Shown: positions 26,477-39,208, counted from the first letter of the stretch. The stretch is DNA of 64,000 bases from Pseudomonas cedrina subsp. cedrina (GCF_001983175.1 NZ_MNPW01000006.1:310001-374000), one strand, 5' to 3'. Made by a program: numbers and translations. Notes: generated by a model from the sequence alone, not told the origin.

Positions 26477-28754
26477 ACGCCTCACGCCGCTGTTCGCAAC
26501 GGCAGCGGTACTGGTGGGGCTGAGGCTTTGGCCTCATGCCCCGCTGGAACAGGCGGTGACCTCGTCGCGTGTAGTGTTGGCCGACGACGGCTCGCTGCTG
26601 CGCATGACGTTGGCGGCTGACGGCCAATACCGCCTGTGGTTGCCACTTGAGCGTATGTCGCCATCACTGGTCGAAGCCTTGCTGCTCAAGGAGGACCGTA
26701 ATTTCTACTGGCACCCAGGCATCAACCCTCCAGCGTTGCTGCGCGCGGCGATGGCCACCTACAGCGGTGGCTTGCGCCAGGGCGGCTCGACCTTGAGCAT
26801 GCAATTGGCGCGGCGCTTGTGGGATTTGAACACCCGCCAAGTGCCGGGCAAGTTGCAGCAGATGGCGTTGGCGCTGTGGCTGGAGGCGCGCTACAGCAAG
26901 CACGACATCCTTGAGGCCTACCTGAACCTGGCGCCCATGGGCGGCAACATCGAAGGTGCCGAAGCGGCAAGCCGCATTTACTTCGGCAAATCGGCGGCGC
27001 AGGTGTCGTTGTCCGAGGCGCTGGCGTTGGCGGTGATTCCGCAACAGCCGGGACGGCGTGCGCGTTTCGGGCCGTCGCTGCAAAATGCGCGGCTGCGGTT
27101 GATGGCTGACTGGCGCCAGACTTATCCACAGGACCCGCGCAACGACAGTTTGCTGGACTTGCCCCTGGAAGCACGCAACCGTCAGCAGATCCCGTTCCTG
27201 GCGCCGCACCTGAGCGAGCAGTTGCTGGCCTCTCAACCTGGCAACGAGTTGAACAGCACACTTAACCTGCCGCTGCAGCAATTGCTTGAACGCTTGATCA
27301 CCGGCTTTATCGCCGAGCGGCGCAGCACGGGTGTGGAAAACGCCACGGCGATCCTGGTGGACAGCCGCGACCAGAGCGTCAAAGCGCTGGTGGGTTCGGC
27401 GGACTACTTATCCACAGGCATTCACGGTCAGGTCAATGGCGTGCTGTCGAGGCGCTCGCCAGGATCGACGCTCAAGCCCTTCCTGTACGGGCTGGCGCTG
27501 GACCAAGGGGTGATCCACCCCATGAGTATCCTTAAGGATTTGCCGAGTAACTTCGGCTACTTCCAGCCGGAAAATTTCGACGGCAGTTTTGTCGGGCCGC
27601 TGACCGCGCGTGATGCGCTGATCCGTAGCCGCAACATCCCGGCAGTATGGCTGGCCAGCCAACTCAAATCGCCTTCCTTGTATGGGCTGCTGCAACGCGC
27701 CGGGATCAAAGGCCTGCGCGATGAAAGCCACTATGGCCTGGCCTTGGCCCTCGGTGGCGGCGAGATGACCCCGGAAGAACTGGCGCGGCTGTATGTGATG
27801 CTCGCCGGCGACGGGCATCTGCGACCCTTGCGCTATTTGCAGGAACAGCCCCAAACCACCGGCGCCCAACTGCTGACGCCTCAGGCCGCGTTCATGGTGC
27901 GCGACATGCTGCGCCGCAACCCGCGCCCGGATGGCCTGCCAAGCCGCCACTGGCGCACCGCCTGGAAAACCGGCACATCCTGGGGTTTTCACGATGCCTG
28001 GAGCGCCGGCCTGGTCGGACCGTACGTGCTGGTGGTGTGGGTGGGCAATTTCGATGGCCGGCCGAACCCGGCATTTATCGGCGCCAAGACCGCCGCGCCG
28101 TTGTTCTTCCGCATCGCCGACGCCCTGCCCCTGGCCTTGCCCAATGTGGTGATCAAGCCGGATAAGCCTCCCGCCGGTCTGGTGCGCATCGACGTCTGCG
28201 CCGCCTCCGGCGAGTTGCCCAACCGCTGGTGCCCGCAAACCCGCAAGACCTGGTACATCCCCGGCGTTTCGCCGATTCGCGTGTCCAACCTGCACCGCCG
28301 GGTGCTGATCGACACCCGCACCGGCAAAGCCGCGTGCCCGCCGTTCGACCCACAGTACACCCGCGAAGAAGTCTTCGAGTTCTGGCCCAGCGACGTGCAA
28401 CGCCTCTACCGCGCCGCCGGCCTGCCCCGACGCACGCCGCCCAACGTGATGAAAAATTGCCAGCCCAACCGCATCAGCGACCAAAGCGAAGCGCCGCAGA
28501 TCCGCTCGCCGCTGACCCAGGTGAGCTACCAACTGCGTCTGTCCCAGCCACAGGAAAGCATCCCGCTGAACGCCAACGCCGCCAGCGATGCGACGACGCT
28601 GTACTGGTTTGCCGATCAAACCTTGATCGGCCAGGGCCCGCCGCAAAGCACGCTGAACTGGCGGCCGGGGAAGTCGGGGGAGTACCGGTTGCGGGTCAGT
28701 GATGATCAGGGGCGTAGTGCGAGTCGGGGGTTGAAGGTGGAGTTTGTGCCGTGA
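26457..28754 (+). CDS. pbpC: Penicillin-binding protein 1C
   Basis: 765-residue class A penicillin-binding protein. One N-terminal signal anchor (LTPLFATAAVLVGLRLWP), a GT51 transglycosylase domain with the catalytic Glu in KEDRNFYWHPGI and the GGSTLSMQLAR helix, a transpeptidase domain with S337-T-L-K340 (SPGSTLKPFLYG), later SRN and KTGTS, and a C-terminal PBP1C-type domain. The start appears to be TTG at 26457, inside the alpha-2-macroglobulin gene; it gives a sensible basic MKLPSLKRLT leader, and no ATG lies nearby. Translational coupling to the upstream gene is likely. PBP1C with alpha-2-macroglobulin is thought to link wall repair to protease defence. Confidence 0.93.
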   Translation: MKLPSLKRLTPLFATAAVLVGLRLWPHAPLEQAVTSSRVVLADDGSLLRMTLAADGQYRLWLPLERMSPSLVEALLLKEDRNFYWHPGINPPALLRAAMATYSGGLRQGGSTLSMQLARRLWDLNTRQVPGKLQQMALALWLEARYSKHDILEAYLNLAPMGGNIEGAEAASRIYFGKSAAQVSLSEALALAVIPQQPGRRARFGPSLQNARLRLMADWRQTYPQDPRNDSLLDLPLEARNRQQIPFLAPHLSEQLLASQPGNELNSTLNLPLQQLLERLITGFIAERRSTGVENATAILVDSRDQSVKALVGSADYLSTGIHGQVNGVLSRRSPGSTLKPFLYGLALDQGVIHPMSILKDLPSNFGYFQPENFDGSFVGPLTARDALIRSRNIPAVWLASQLKSPSLYGLLQRAGIKGLRDESHYGLALALGGGEMTPEELARLYVMLAGDGHLRPLRYLQEQPQTTGAQLLTPQAAFMVRDMLRRNPRPDGLPSRHWRTAWKTGTSWGFHDAWSAGLVGPYVLVVWVGNFDGRPNPAFIGAKTAAPLFFRIADALPLALPNVVIKPDKPPAGLVRIDVCAASGELPNRWCPQTRKTWYIPGVSPIRVSNLHRRVLIDTRTGKAACPPFDPQYTREEVFEFWPSDVQRLYRAAGLPRRTPPNVMKNCQPNRISDQSEAPQIRSPLTQVSYQLRLSQPQESIPLNANAASDATTLYWFADQTLIGQGPPQSTLNWRPGKSGEYRLRVSDDQGRSASRGLKVEFVP

Positions 28755-28757
28755 ATA

Positions 28758-29123
28758 TCAGGCGGCAATCTCAACATAGCTGGATTCCCCACCTCCGGAT
28801 GCACCCAACGTCCAACCCCATACAAAGCTGAGCGTGATTCGTCCGGCTTGATCAAGGCCTACCACGCCTCGCGACCAGCCTGCGAGCAACTCACCGCCTT
28901 GCGTCAGGCATTGAAAAAGCAGCTCGATATTATCGGGACCCGTCACACGACCGACTTGCGTACCCAAGCGAATCCGACCGCCTTGGTAGGTACTGGTGAT
29001 GGCATCGCCATCGACCTGGTAATGAAACACCGTGTCCACACCAGAGAGGCCTTGAGTATTGTTCGCGACCGCAAACCGACGGTTGTTCAATCGTTGGCTG
29101 AGCTGGAAGGAGGGAGATTGCAT
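28758..29123 (-). CDS. Conserved small protein of unknown function
   Basis: 121-residue protein, predicted all-beta, with no signal peptide (MQSPSFQLSQRLNNRRFAVANN...). Its core, TVFHYQVDGDAITSTYQGGRIRLGTQVGRV and LLFQCLTQGGELLAGWSRG, resembles pseudomonad proteins labelled n-acetylglutamate synthase in databases, but I see no acetyltransferase motif and would not adopt that name. AAGGA precedes the start by eight bases. It sits just downstream of glmS, converging with pbpC (3-nt gap). Confidence 0.7.
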   Translation of the reverse strand: MQSPSFQLSQRLNNRRFAVANNTQGLSGVDTVFHYQVDGDAITSTYQGGRIRLGTQVGRVTGPDNIELLFQCLTQGGELLAGWSRGVVGLDQAGRITLSFVWGWTLGASGGGESSYVEIAA

Positions 29124-29151
29124 GGGAGCGCTTCCTTGCGTTGAACCGGCC

Positions 29152-29174
29152 CTGGAGACCCGGCGGGCCTCCAG
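29152..29174. terminator. Hairpin downstream of glmS
   Basis: CTGGAGACCC (29152-29161) pairs with GGGCCTCCAG (29165-29174) around a 3-nt loop, one G-T wobble. It begins 13 bp past the glmS stop. No T-tract on the minus strand, so termination is uncertain. Confidence 0.45.
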
Positions 29175-29222
29175 GATGCGGCGCGTTTACTCCACCGTTA
29201 CCGACTTCGCCAGGTTGCGCGG
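29160..29222 (-). other. attTn7 site (unoccupied)
   Basis: Tn7-family elements recognise the last roughly 36 bp of glmS through TnsD and insert about 25 bp past the stop codon, here near 29162. The glmS 3' end reads into ordinary DNA with no Tn7 end or tns genes, so the site is empty. Confidence 0.6.
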
Positions 29223-31019
29223 CTGGTCGACGTCAGTGCCTTTGAGCACCGCCACGTAATACGAGAGCAACTGCAGCGGAATGGTGTAGAGGATCGGCGA
29301 CAGGGTGTCGTGGATGTGCGGCATGTTGATGACGTGGGTGCCTTCACCGTTGGTCATGCCGGCTTTTTCGTCAGCGAACACTACCAGTTGGCCGCCACGG
29401 GCGCGGACTTCCTGCAGGTTGGATTTGAGCTTCTCCAGCAGTTCGTTGTTCGGCGCTACGGTCACCACCGGCATGTCGTCATCCACCAGGGCCAATGGGC
29501 CATGCTTGAGCTCGCCGGCCGGGTAGGCTTCGGCGTGGATGTAGGAGATTTCCTTGAGCTTCAGCGCGCCTTCCATCGCGACCGGGTATTGGGCGCCGCG
29601 GCCGAGGAACAGGGTGTGGTTTTTGTCGGCGAACAGTTCGGCGACTTTTTCTACGACGCTGTCCATGGCCAGGGCTTCACCCAGGCGGGTTGGCAGACGG
29701 CGCAGTTCTTCGACCAGGGTGGCTTCAACGCCTTCGGCGAGCGTGCCGCGAACCTGGCCCAGGGACAGGGTGAGCAGCAGCAAGCCAACCAGCTGGGTGG
29801 TGAAGGCCTTGGTGGACGCTACGCCGATTTCGCGACCGGCCTGGGTCAGCAGGGTCAGGTCGGATTCACGCACCAGCGAGCTGATGCTGACGTTGCAGAT
29901 GGCCAGGCTGGCCAGGAAACCCAGCTCTTTGGCGTTACGCAGGGCGGCCAGGGTGTCGGCGGTTTCGCCGGACTGTGAGATGGTCACGAACAGAGTGTCG
30001 GGTTGCACCACCACTTTGCGGTAGCGGAACTCGCTGGCCACTTCGACCTGGCACGGGATGCCGGCCAGTTCTTCCAGCCAGTAACGGGCAACCATGCCGG
30101 CGTGGTAGCTGGTGCCGCAGGCGACGATCTGCACGTTACGCACTTTGGCAAACAGTTCGGCGGCTTGTGGGCCGAAGGCGTTGACCAGCACTTGGTGCTG
30201 GCTCAGGCGGCCTTCCAGAGTGCGTTGTACCACGGACGGTTGCTCGTGGATTTCCTTGAGCATGAAGTGGCGGAACTCGCCCTTGTCGGCGGCTTCGGCA
30301 CCGTCGCGGTATTGCACGGCTTCGCGCTCGACGGAGTTGCCGTTCACGTCCCAGATCGCCACGCTTTCACGGCGGATGTCGGCAATATCGCCTTCTTCCA
30401 GGTACATGAAGCGGTCGGTGACCTGGCGCAGGGCCAGTTGGTCGGAGGCAAGGAAGTTTTCACCCAGGCCCAGGCCAATCACCAATGGGCTACCACTGCG
30501 GGCGGCAACCACACGGTCGGGCTGGCTGGCGCTGACTACAGCCAGGCCATAGGCGCCATGCAGTTCCTTGACCGTGGCCTTGAGGGCGGTGGTCAAGTCA
30601 CCGAGGTCCTTGAGCTTGTGATTGAGCAGGTGCGCGATGACTTCGGTGTCGGTGTCCGACGTGAAAACGTAACCCAGGCCCTTTAGTTGTTCACGCAAGA
30701 CTTCGTGGTTTTCGATGATGCCGTTATGCACCACCGCCAGGTCACCGGAGAAATGCGGGTGGGCGTTGCGTTCGCACGGCGCACCATGGGTGGCCCAGCG
30801 GGTGTGGGCGATACCGAGACGCCCCACCAAGGGTTCTCCGGCCAGGGCTTGTTCCAGCTCGCTGACTTTGCCCGGACGGCGCATGCGCTCAAGCTTGCCG
30901 GCATTGCTGAAGACAGCCACGCCGGCACTGTCGTAACCACGGTATTCCAGGCGCTTGAGGCCTTCGAGCAGGATGGGGGTGATGTTGCGTTCAGCGACTG
31001 CGCCTACGATGCCACACAT
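29187..31019 (-). CDS. glmS: Glucosamine-fructose-6-phosphate aminotransferase (isomerising)
   Basis: 610-residue enzyme that makes glucosamine-6-phosphate from fructose-6-phosphate and glutamine, the first step toward UDP-GlcNAc. The nucleophile is Cys2 ([11 protein letters not shown]), the glutaminase domain occupies about residues 1-240 ([13 protein letters not shown] motif present as [11 protein letters not shown]), and two SIS domains follow ([57 protein letters not shown]). It ends with the invariant KSVTVE. Start follows AGGAG that overlaps the glmR stop, so glmR-glmS form an operon. Its 3' end is the attTn7 recognition site. Confidence 0.98.
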   Translation of the reverse strand: MCGIVGAVAERNITPILLEGLKRLEYRGYDSAGVAVFSNAGKLERMRRPGKVSELEQALAGEPLVGRLGIAHTRWATHGAPCERNAHPHFSGDLAVVHNGIIENHEVLREQLKGLGYVFTSDTDTEVIAHLLNHKLKDLGDLTTALKATVKELHGAYGLAVVSASQPDRVVAARSGSPLVIGLGLGENFLASDQLALRQVTDRFMYLEEGDIADIRRESVAIWDVNGNSVEREAVQYRDGAEAADKGEFRHFMLKEIHEQPSVVQRTLEGRLSQHQVLVNAFGPQAAELFAKVRNVQIVACGTSYHAGMVARYWLEELAGIPCQVEVASEFRYRKVVVQPDTLFVTISQSGETADTLAALRNAKELGFLASLAICNVSISSLVRESDLTLLTQAGREIGVASTKAFTTQLVGLLLLTLSLGQVRGTLAEGVEATLVEELRRLPTRLGEALAMDSVVEKVAELFADKNHTLFLGRGAQYPVAMEGALKLKEISYIHAEAYPAGELKHGPLALVDDDMPVVTVAPNNELLEKLKSNLQEVRARGGQLVVFADEKAGMTNGEGTHVINMPHIHDTLSPILYTIPLQLLSYYVAVLKGTDVDQPRNLAKSVTVE

Positions 31020-31029
31020 GGTGTTTCTC

Positions 31030-31797
31030 CTAGATGATTGCCGCGCATATCAGCGTAATGCCGCGGGCTTGGATCTGGTCGCGGGCCTCAAGCGGCAGGC
31101 GATCATCGGTGATTAGGGTATGGACGCTGCTCCAGGGCAGTTCCAGGTTGGGAATCTTGCGGCCGATCTTGTCGGATTCAACCATCACCACCACTTCACG
31201 GGCGACCTCGGCCATGACTCGGCTGAGCCCCAGCAGTTCGTTGAAGGTGGTGGTACCGCGCTGCAGATCGATGCCGTCGGCGCCGATGAACAGTTGATCA
31301 AAGTCGTAGGAGCGCAGTACCTGCTCGGCGACCTGGCCCTGGAACGAGTCCGAATGCGGGTCCCAGGTGCCGCCGGTCATCAACAGCACCGGCTCGTGTT
31401 CCAGCTCGCTCAATGCTCGGGCGACGTTCAGGGAGTTGGTCATCACCACCAAGCCAGGCTGGTGGCCCAGCTCGGGGATCATGGCGGCGGTGGTGCTGCC
31501 GCTGTCGATGATGATGCGGGCGTGCTCGCGAAGGCGCGTCACGGCGGCACGGGCGATCGCGCGCTTGTAGGCGGAGATGGGTTGGGCGGCATCGCCCACC
31601 AGTTCCTGAGGCATGGTGATTGCGCCGCCGTAGCGACGCAACAACAGGCCGTTGCTTTCCAGGGCGGCCAGGTCCTTGCGGATCGTCACTTCCGACGTTT
31701 CGAAACGCTTGGCCAGTTCGTCCACGCTGACTTCGCCCTGTTCATTGAGCAAGGTCAGGATGTTGTGGCGCCGTTGGGGTGTATTTCGTTTCGACAT
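31030..31797 (-). CDS. glmR: DeoR/GlpR-family regulator GlmR
   Basis: 255-residue repressor. The N-terminal HTH ([50 protein letters not shown]) is standard DeoR, and the C-terminal sugar-phosphate sensor domain shows [25 protein letters not shown] and [11 protein letters not shown] 31797 is chosen because the protein then starts [10 protein letters not shown] as in related species; an in-frame start at 31836 adds only an unsupported extension. It lies directly upstream of glmS, and the orthologue in P. aeruginosa controls glmS and amino-sugar metabolism in response to GlcN6P. Confidence 0.9.
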   Translation of the reverse strand: MSKRNTPQRRHNILTLLNEQGEVSVDELAKRFETSEVTIRKDLAALESNGLLLRRYGGAITMPQELVGDAAQPISAYKRAIARAAVTRLREHARIIIDSGSTTAAMIPELGHQPGLVVMTNSLNVARALSELEHEPVLLMTGGTWDPHSDSFQGQVAEQVLRSYDFDQLFIGADGIDLQRGTTTFNELLGLSRVMAEVAREVVVMVESDKIGRKIPNLELPWSSVHTLITDDRLPLEARDQIQARGITLICAAII

Positions 31798-31819
31798 AGT
31801 GATGATAAGTTTCGTTTCG
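31784..31819. promoter_or_regulatory. Putative GlmR operator repeats
   Basis: TTTCGTTTCG occurs twice, 31784-31793 and 31810-31819, flanking the glmR start codon; the second continues into AAAGATAACGAA, giving a TTTCGAAA dyad. DeoR-family operators are often TTCG-rich, so autoregulation is plausible. Confidence 0.4.
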
Positions 31820-31902
31820 AAAGATAACGAAGGCAATCAAAACCTATTGGCGAAAGATCGTCAAGCGGGGCGTGTTTAATTTTAAGCTCACCACAAACCA
31901 AA

Positions 31903-31992
31903 TGTGGGAGCTGGCTTGCCTGCGATAGCGGAGGGTCAGTCAACATGAATGCTGAATATCAGACCGCTATCGCAGGCAAGCGAGCTCCCACA
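31903..31992. repeat. REP/REPIN-like inverted repeat
   Basis: Arms of about 28 bp (31903-31930 and 31965-31992) starting TGTGGGAGCTGGCTTGCCTG; one arm differs by a single base (CGAGCT for CCAGCT). It lies between glmU and glmR and is the same family as 3426 and 12779. Confidence 0.9.
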
Positions 31993-32025
31993 GAGGAGGT
32001 GACTTCCAGGCAAATTGTGGATAAC

Positions 32026-33393
32026 TCAGGTCTTTTTGATTTTGACCGGACGCTTCCAACCGTCGATGTTGCGTTGGCGCGCACGGGCCACAGCCAGTTG
32101 GGACTTATCCACATGCTGGTTGATGGTCGAGCCTGCCGCGGTGCTGGCGCCATCGTCGAGGGTAACCGGAGCCACCAGCGAATTATTGGAGCCGATGAAC
32201 ACGTCTGCACCAATGGTGGTGTGGTGCTTATTCGCGCCATCGTAGTTGCACGTGATGGTGCCGGCGCCAATGTTGGTGCGCTCACCCACAGTGGCATCGC
32301 CGAGGTAGGTCAGGTGGCCGACCTTGGCCTCGTCACCCAACCTGGCGTTTTTCATTTCAACAAAATTGCCCACGTGCGCCTTGGCCCCTAGCACACTCCC
32401 CGGACGCAACCGCGCGAACGGGCCGGCATCACTGCCCTCGCCCATCACGGCGCCATCGATGTGGCTGTTGGCTTTCACCACCACACCTTTGCGCAAGGTG
32501 CTGTCCTTGATCACGCAGTTAGGGCCAATCACCACGTCGTCTTCGATGATCACGCGGCCTTCGAGGATCACATTGATGTCGATCAGCACGTCGCGGCCGA
32601 CGCTGACCTCACCGCGCACGTCGAAGCGGGCCGGGTCACGCAGGGTCACACCCTGGGCCATCAGGCGGCGACCTTCGCGCAGTTGGTAATGGCGTTCAAG
32701 TTCCGCGAGCTGCTTGCGGTCATTGGCGCCCTGCACTTCCATCGGGTCGTGAGGTTGCTCGGTGGCGACCAACAGGCCATCGCTGACAGCCATCTCGATG
32801 ACGTCAGTGAGGTAGTACTCGCCCTGGGCGTTGTTGTTGGACAGGCGGCTCATCCAATCGGCGAGCTTATTGGCCGGCACCGCCAGAATCCCGGTGTTGC
32901 CTTCGGTGATAGCGCGCTGGGCTTCGCTTGCGTCCTTGTGCTCAACGATGGCCGCGACCTTGCCATCGGCGTTGCGCACGATGCGCCCGTAGCCGGTGGG
33001 GTCATCCAGTTCAACGGTGAGCAGGCCCATCTGGCCAGGTACCACGTGCTTGAGCAGGCGTTGCAGGGTTTCTACTTCGATCAGCGGTACGTCGCCGTAG
33101 AGGATCAGCACAGTGTCGGCGGTAATGAACGGCACGGCCTGCGCGGTGGCATGGCCGGTACCGAGTTGTTTGTCCTGCAAAACGAAATTCAGGTCGTCAG
33201 CGGCCAGGCGCTCACGAACCACATCGGCACCGTGGCCGATCACCACATGGATGCGTTGTGGGTCGAGTTGCCGGGCGCTGTGGATAACGTGACCCAGCAT
33301 GGAATTGCCGGCAACCGGGTGCAGCACCTTGGGTAGGGCCGAACGCATGCGGGTGCCCTGGCCTGCGGCGAGAATAACGATTTCAAGAGACAT
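32026..33393 (-). CDS. glmU: Bifunctional UDP-GlcNAc pyrophosphorylase / GlcN-1-P acetyltransferase
   Basis: 455-residue enzyme performing the last two steps to UDP-N-acetylglucosamine. The nucleotidyltransferase half begins [24 protein letters not shown] (residues 5-28); the C-terminal half is a left-handed beta helix of hexapeptide repeats ([20 protein letters not shown]..., [30 protein letters not shown]), with the trimeric acetyltransferase site around [17 protein letters not shown]. Length is standard. It is separated from atpC by about 120 bp including the atp terminator, so it needs its own promoter there; I could not pick one convincingly. Confidence 0.98.
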   Translation of the reverse strand: MSLEIVILAAGQGTRMRSALPKVLHPVAGNSMLGHVIHSARQLDPQRIHVVIGHGADVVRERLAADDLNFVLQDKQLGTGHATAQAVPFITADTVLILYGDVPLIEVETLQRLLKHVVPGQMGLLTVELDDPTGYGRIVRNADGKVAAIVEHKDASEAQRAITEGNTGILAVPANKLADWMSRLSNNNAQGEYYLTDVIEMAVSDGLLVATEQPHDPMEVQGANDRKQLAELERHYQLREGRRLMAQGVTLRDPARFDVRGEVSVGRDVLIDINVILEGRVIIEDDVVIGPNCVIKDSTLRKGVVVKANSHIDGAVMGEGSDAGPFARLRPGSVLGAKAHVGNFVEMKNARLGDEAKVGHLTYLGDATVGERTNIGAGTITCNYDGANKHHTTIGADVFIGSNNSLVAPVTLDDGASTAAGSTINQHVDKSQLAVARARQRNIDGWKRPVKIKKT

Positions 33394-33453
33394 GAATGGC
33401 TACCAATCCTGGGCGGTCCGGCTTCAGACCAGAGAAGTGTTTTGCAAAAAAAG

Positions 33454-33481
33454 AAAAAGGGTAGCCGAGGCTACCCTTTTT
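33454..33481. terminator. Rho-independent terminator of the atp operon
   Basis: Perfect 13-bp stem AAAAAGGGTAGCC / GGCTACCCTTTTT with a 2-nt GA centre, 35 bp after the atpC stop; T-tract works on either strand. Confidence 0.88.
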
Positions 33482-33516
33482 AATCAATCGCGCATTAAGC
33501 ATGACGGCATCGCCGT

Positions 33517-33933
33517 TTACTTCTTGCGGATCTGCTGGAGCGTGCGCAGCTGAGCTGCAGCCTCGGCCAGACGTACAGCAGCAGCGCTGTAGTCGAAGTC
33601 CGCACCCTTTTCGTTCAGGGCCTTCTCGGCAGCCTTGACGGCTTCCTGAGCGGAGGCTTCATCCAGGTCGCCAGCACGTTGCACGGTGTCGGCAAGTACC
33701 TTGACCATGTTCGGCTGAACCTCGAGGAAACCACCGGAGATGTAAAACACCTCACGTTCCCCGCCTTGCTTGGTCAGAGTGATCGGACCTGGTTTCAAGC
33801 TGGTAATCAGCGGGGCGTGACCCATGGCGATACCAAGATCACCCAGGTCGCCGTGCGCTGTTACAAACTCGACCAGACCGGAGAAGATTTCCCCTTCCGC
33901 GCTGACGATATCGCAATGGACTGTCATAGCCAT
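33517..33933 (-). CDS. atpC: ATP synthase F1 epsilon subunit
   Basis: 138-residue epsilon subunit, part of the central stalk and an autoinhibitor of ATP hydrolysis. An N-terminal beta sandwich ([41 protein letters not shown]) is followed by two C-terminal helices ([19 protein letters not shown] and [21 protein letters not shown]). Last gene of the atp operon, 44 nt after atpD. Confidence 0.97.
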   Translation of the reverse strand: MAMTVHCDIVSAEGEIFSGLVEFVTAHGDLGDLGIAMGHAPLITSLKPGPITLTKQGGEREVFYISGGFLEVQPNMVKVLADTVQRAGDLDEASAQEAVKAAEKALNEKGADFDYSAAAVRLAEAAAQLRTLQQIRKK

Positions 33934-33977
33934 CTGATTGCCTCAACCTGATGAGCGCCCGTTTCCGGGCGCCAGGA

Positions 33978-35381
<1,404 letters not shown>

Positions 35382-36242
35382 TTAAACCGCGGCAGCGCCG
35401 CCGACGATTTCCGAGATCTCTTGGGTGATCGCAGCCTGACGCGCCTTGTTGTAGATCAGCTGCAAATCGCTGATCAGATCACCGGCGTTATCGGTAGCGT
35501 TTTTCATCGCGATCATCCGCGCCGCTTGTTCAGCTGCGTTGTTCTCGACCACCGCCTGGTACACCTGCGATTCCACGTAGCGCACCATCAAGCCGTCAAG
35601 CAGCTCTTTGGCGTCTGGTTCGTAGAGGTAGTCCCAGTGGTGCTTGAGTTCCTGATCCGGAGTCGCCACCAGTGGGATCAATTGCTCCACGGTTGGCTGC
35701 TGGGTCATGGTGTTGATGAATTTGTTGGATACCACGGACAGGCGGTCAATCCGGCCTTCCAGGTACGCATCCAGCATCACCTTCACACTGCCGATCAAAT
35801 CATTGATCGACGGCTCTTCACCCAGGTGGCTGATAGCTGCAACGACGTTACCGCCGAAGTTACGGAAAAAGGCCGCACCCTTGCTACCTACAACACACAG
35901 ATCGATCTCGACGCCGTTTTCGCGGTTTACCGCCATGTCCTTGACCAGGGCCTTGAACAGGTTGGTATTCAGGCCACCGCACAAACCTCGGTCACTGCTC
36001 ACTACCACATAACCCACGCGCTTGACGGCGCGCTCGATCATGAACGGGTGGCGGTATTCCGGGTTGGCGTTGGCCAGATGCCCAATTACCTGGCGGATAC
36101 GCTCCGCATAAGGACGGCTAGCAGCCATGCGCATTTGTGCCTTGCGCATTTTGCTGACCGCCACTTTTTCCATGGCGCTGGTAATCTTTTGCGTGCTTTT
36201 GATGCTCGCAATCTTACTGCGAATCTCTTTTGCGCCTGCCAT
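35382..36242 (-). CDS. atpG: ATP synthase F1 gamma subunit
   Basis: 286-residue rotor subunit with the long N-terminal helix ([33 protein letters not shown]), the central [17 protein letters not shown] and the C-terminal helix ([36 protein letters not shown]). Helical ends pair to form the central stalk turning inside the alpha-beta hexamer. 50 nt after atpA. Confidence 0.99.
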   Translation of the reverse strand: MAGAKEIRSKIASIKSTQKITSAMEKVAVSKMRKAQMRMAASRPYAERIRQVIGHLANANPEYRHPFMIERAVKRVGYVVVSSDRGLCGGLNTNLFKALVKDMAVNRENGVEIDLCVVGSKGAAFFRNFGGNVVAAISHLGEEPSINDLIGSVKVMLDAYLEGRIDRLSVVSNKFINTMTQQPTVEQLIPLVATPDQELKHHWDYLYEPDAKELLDGLMVRYVESQVYQAVVENNAAEQAARMIAMKNATDNAGDLISDLQLIYNKARQAAITQEISEIVGGAAAV

Positions 36243-36292
36243 GTAACACCTATCAGGTTAGCAAGCGGGAGCCTTGCGGCTCCCGCTGCGGC

Positions 36293-37837
36293 TTACCAGG
36301 TTTGGGTGGCCTTGAACTTCTCGATACCGGCTTTCATGCCAGCGTCGATATCGTCATTGAAGTCACCCTTCACGTTGATCTTCGCCATCAATTCGGCGTG
36401 ATCGCGGTTGAAGTAAGCAATCAGCGCTTGTTCAAAGCTGCCGACCTTGGCGATTTCAACGTCGGTCAGGAACCCACGCTCAGCGGCATACAGCGACAAC
36501 GCCATGTCAGCGATCGACATAGGGGCGTATTGCTTCTGCTTCATCAGCTCGGTAACGCGCTGACCATGCTCAAGTTGCTTACGGGTCGCTTCGTCCAGGT
36601 CAGAAGCGAACTGGGCGAATGCCGCCAGTTCACGGTACTGAGCCAGAGCGGTACGGATACCACCGGAGAGCTTCTTGATGATCTTGGTCTGAGCGGCACC
36701 ACCCACACGGGATACCGAAACACCGGCGTTCACTGCAGGGCGGATGCCTGAGTTGAACATGGCCGATTCCAGGAAGATCTGACCGTCGGTGATGGAAATC
36801 ACGTTGGTCGGAACGAACGCGGAAACGTCGCCAGCCTGGGTTTCGATGATCGGCAGTGCGGTCAGGGAACCGGTTTTGCCGGTCACTGCGCCTTTGGTGA
36901 ACTTCTCTACGTATTCTTCCGAAACGCGGGATGCGCGCTCCAGCAGACGGGAGTGGAGATAGAACACGTCGCCTGGGTAAGCTTCACGGCCTGGTGGACG
37001 GCGCAGCAGCAGGGAAATCTGGCGGTAAGCCACTGCTTGCTTGGACAGATCGTCATAAACGATCAGTGCGTCTTCACCGCGGTCGCGGAAGAATTCACCC
37101 ATGGTGCAACCGGAGTACGGTGCCAGGAATTGCAGCGCAGGAGATTCCGAAGCGCTGGCAGCCACGATGATCGTGTTGGCCAGGGCGCCGTTTTCTTCCA
37201 GCTTGCGAACCACGTTGGCGATGGTCGATTGCTTCTGACCAATGGCTACGTAGACGCAGAAAATGCCGCTGTTCTTCTGGTTGATGATCGCGTCGATCGC
37301 CAGAGCGGTTTTACCGATCTGACGGTCACCGATGATCAGCTCACGCTGGCCACGGCCGACCGGGATCATGGCATCGACAGCCTTGTAGCCAGTCTGTACA
37401 GGCTGGTCTACCGACTTACGCCAGATCACGCCTGGAGCAACTTTCTCGACCGCGTCGGTCTCGGTGTTGCCCAGTGGACCTTTGCCGTCAACAGGGTTAC
37501 CCAGTGCGTCGACTACGCGACCCAGCAGCTCCTTACCAACCGGAACCTCCAGGATGCGGCCGGTGCACTTGGCGCTCATGCCTTCAGCCAGACTGGTGTA
37601 CGCGCCCAATACAACGGCACCTACGGAGTCTTGCTCCAGATTGAGGGCCATACCGTAGACGCCGCCCGGAAACTCGATCATCTCGCCGTACATGACGTCG
37701 GCCAGACCGTGAATCCGCACGATGCCGTCAGATACGCTGACGACAGTGCCTTCGTTACGGGCTTGGGAGGTCACATCGAGCTTGTCGATGCGGCCCTTGA
37801 TAATTTCACTTATTTCGGAAGGATTGAGTTGCTGCAT
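36293..37837 (-). CDS. atpA: ATP synthase F1 alpha subunit
   Basis: 514-residue non-catalytic nucleotide-binding subunit. The P-loop [13 protein letters not shown] is near residue 170, the signature [19 protein letters not shown] is present, and the N-terminus [17 protein letters not shown] is the standard peripheral-stalk contact helix. 21 nt after atpH. Confidence 0.99.
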   Translation of the reverse strand: MQQLNPSEISEIIKGRIDKLDVTSQARNEGTVVSVSDGIVRIHGLADVMYGEMIEFPGGVYGMALNLEQDSVGAVVLGAYTSLAEGMSAKCTGRILEVPVGKELLGRVVDALGNPVDGKGPLGNTETDAVEKVAPGVIWRKSVDQPVQTGYKAVDAMIPVGRGQRELIIGDRQIGKTALAIDAIINQKNSGIFCVYVAIGQKQSTIANVVRKLEENGALANTIIVAASASESPALQFLAPYSGCTMGEFFRDRGEDALIVYDDLSKQAVAYRQISLLLRRPPGREAYPGDVFYLHSRLLERASRVSEEYVEKFTKGAVTGKTGSLTALPIIETQAGDVSAFVPTNVISITDGQIFLESAMFNSGIRPAVNAGVSVSRVGGAAQTKIIKKLSGGIRTALAQYRELAAFAQFASDLDEATRKQLEHGQRVTELMKQKQYAPMSIADMALSLYAAERGFLTDVEIAKVGSFEQALIAYFNRDHAELMAKINVKGDFNDDIDAGMKAGIEKFKATQTW

Positions 37838-37858
37838 TGCTCTGCTGCCCCTTCAAAC

Positions 37859-38395
37859 TCAAGATTTCAATGCTTCGGCAAGTTTCGCGATTTTGCCGCG
37901 AATCGAGCCATCGATAACCAGGTCGCCGGCACGGATAACAACACCACCAATAAGCGATGCGTCCTCCGAAGCTTGCAGGCGCACTTCCCGATTGAGTCGT
38001 GCACTGAGAACCTTGGCGAGTTTGTCTTGCTGTTCTTGGTTCAATGCAAAAGCACTGGTCACTTCAACGTCTACCGATTTCTCTGCTTCGGCCTTGTACA
38101 GGTCGAACAGAGCGGCAATCTCCGGCAGAAGCGGGAGACGGTCGTTTTCGGCAATGACGTGGATGAAGTTCTGCACTTTCACATCAAACTTGTCGCCGCA
38201 CACTTCAATAAAAGTGGCGGCCTTGTCTGCGCTCGTCAGGCGCGGGGCCTTGAGCACGCGCTGCATGGTGTCGTCTTGCGACACTGCTGCAGCCAGGCCG
38301 AGCATGGCTGACCAAGAGGCCAGCTGCTGGTGGGCCTGGGCGTGCTCGAAGGCTGCCTTAGCGTAAGGTCGGGCCAACGTGGTCAGTTCTGCCAT
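37859..38395 (-). CDS. atpH: ATP synthase F1 delta subunit
   Basis: 178-residue delta (OSCP) subunit linking the peripheral stalk to the top of F1. N-terminal helical domain ([25 protein letters not shown]) and C-terminal domain ending [26 protein letters not shown] sequence (here [17 protein letters not shown]). 12 nt after atpF. Confidence 0.98.
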   Translation of the reverse strand: MAELTTLARPYAKAAFEHAQAHQQLASWSAMLGLAAAVSQDDTMQRVLKAPRLTSADKAATFIEVCGDKFDVKVQNFIHVIAENDRLPLLPEIAALFDLYKAEAEKSVDVEVTSAFALNQEQQDKLAKVLSARLNREVRLQASEDASLIGGVVIRAGDLVIDGSIRGKIAKLAEALKS

Positions 38396-38407
38396 GATCG
38401 CCCTCGC

Positions 38408-38878
38408 TTAAATTTCAGCAGCCAGTTTGTTAACCAGCTCCGCGTGCGCGTTTTGATCGATTGTGGCACCGAGGATCTTCTCGGCACCGCCGACCGCCAG
38501 AGCACCCAGTTGGGCACGCAGCGCGTCTTTGACACCGTTCAGTTCCTGTTCGATCTCGGCATGAGCCGAAGCCTTCACACGGTCAGCTTCGACGCGGGCT
38601 TTTTCAACAGCCTCTTCGACGATCTGGTTACCGCGTTTCTTGGCTTGCTCAATGATCTCGGCTGCCTGTGCTTTAGCTTCGCGCAGTTGCTGACCCACTT
38701 TCTCGTGGGCCAACTCCAGGTCGCGAGCTGCACGGCTGGCAGCGTCCAAACCATCCGCGATCTTCTTCTGACGTTCGTGCAAAGCCGCGATGACCGGAGG
38801 CCACACGAACTTCATGCAAAACACTACAAAAATGAAGAACGCAACGGATTGGCCAATCAGGGTTGCATTAATGTTCAC
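38408..38878 (-). CDS. atpF: ATP synthase Fo b subunit
   Basis: 156-residue peripheral-stalk subunit: one N-terminal membrane helix ([25 protein letters not shown]) and a long charged coiled coil ([36 protein letters not shown]). Typical length. 57 nt after atpE. Confidence 0.98.
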   Translation of the reverse strand: MNINATLIGQSVAFFIFVVFCMKFVWPPVIAALHERQKKIADGLDAASRAARDLELAHEKVGQQLREAKAQAAEIIEQAKKRGNQIVEEAVEKARVEADRVKASAHAEIEQELNGVKDALRAQLGALAVGGAEKILGATIDQNAHAELVNKLAAEI

Positions 38879-38935
38879 GCCAACACCTCGCTCATTCGTT
38901 GTCCATCACCCCAATCAACTCGAAAATTCGAGTGA

Positions 38936-39208
<273 letters not shown>

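Noticed and set aside
27408..27417. TTATCCACA within pbpC and other scattered DnaA-box matches in genes
   Set aside because: Isolated single boxes are expected by chance and lack an AT-rich partner region.
31945..32391. 148-codon plus-strand frame across a REP element and the 3' end of glmU
   Set aside because: It begins in the REP and runs antisense to glmU, which is certain.
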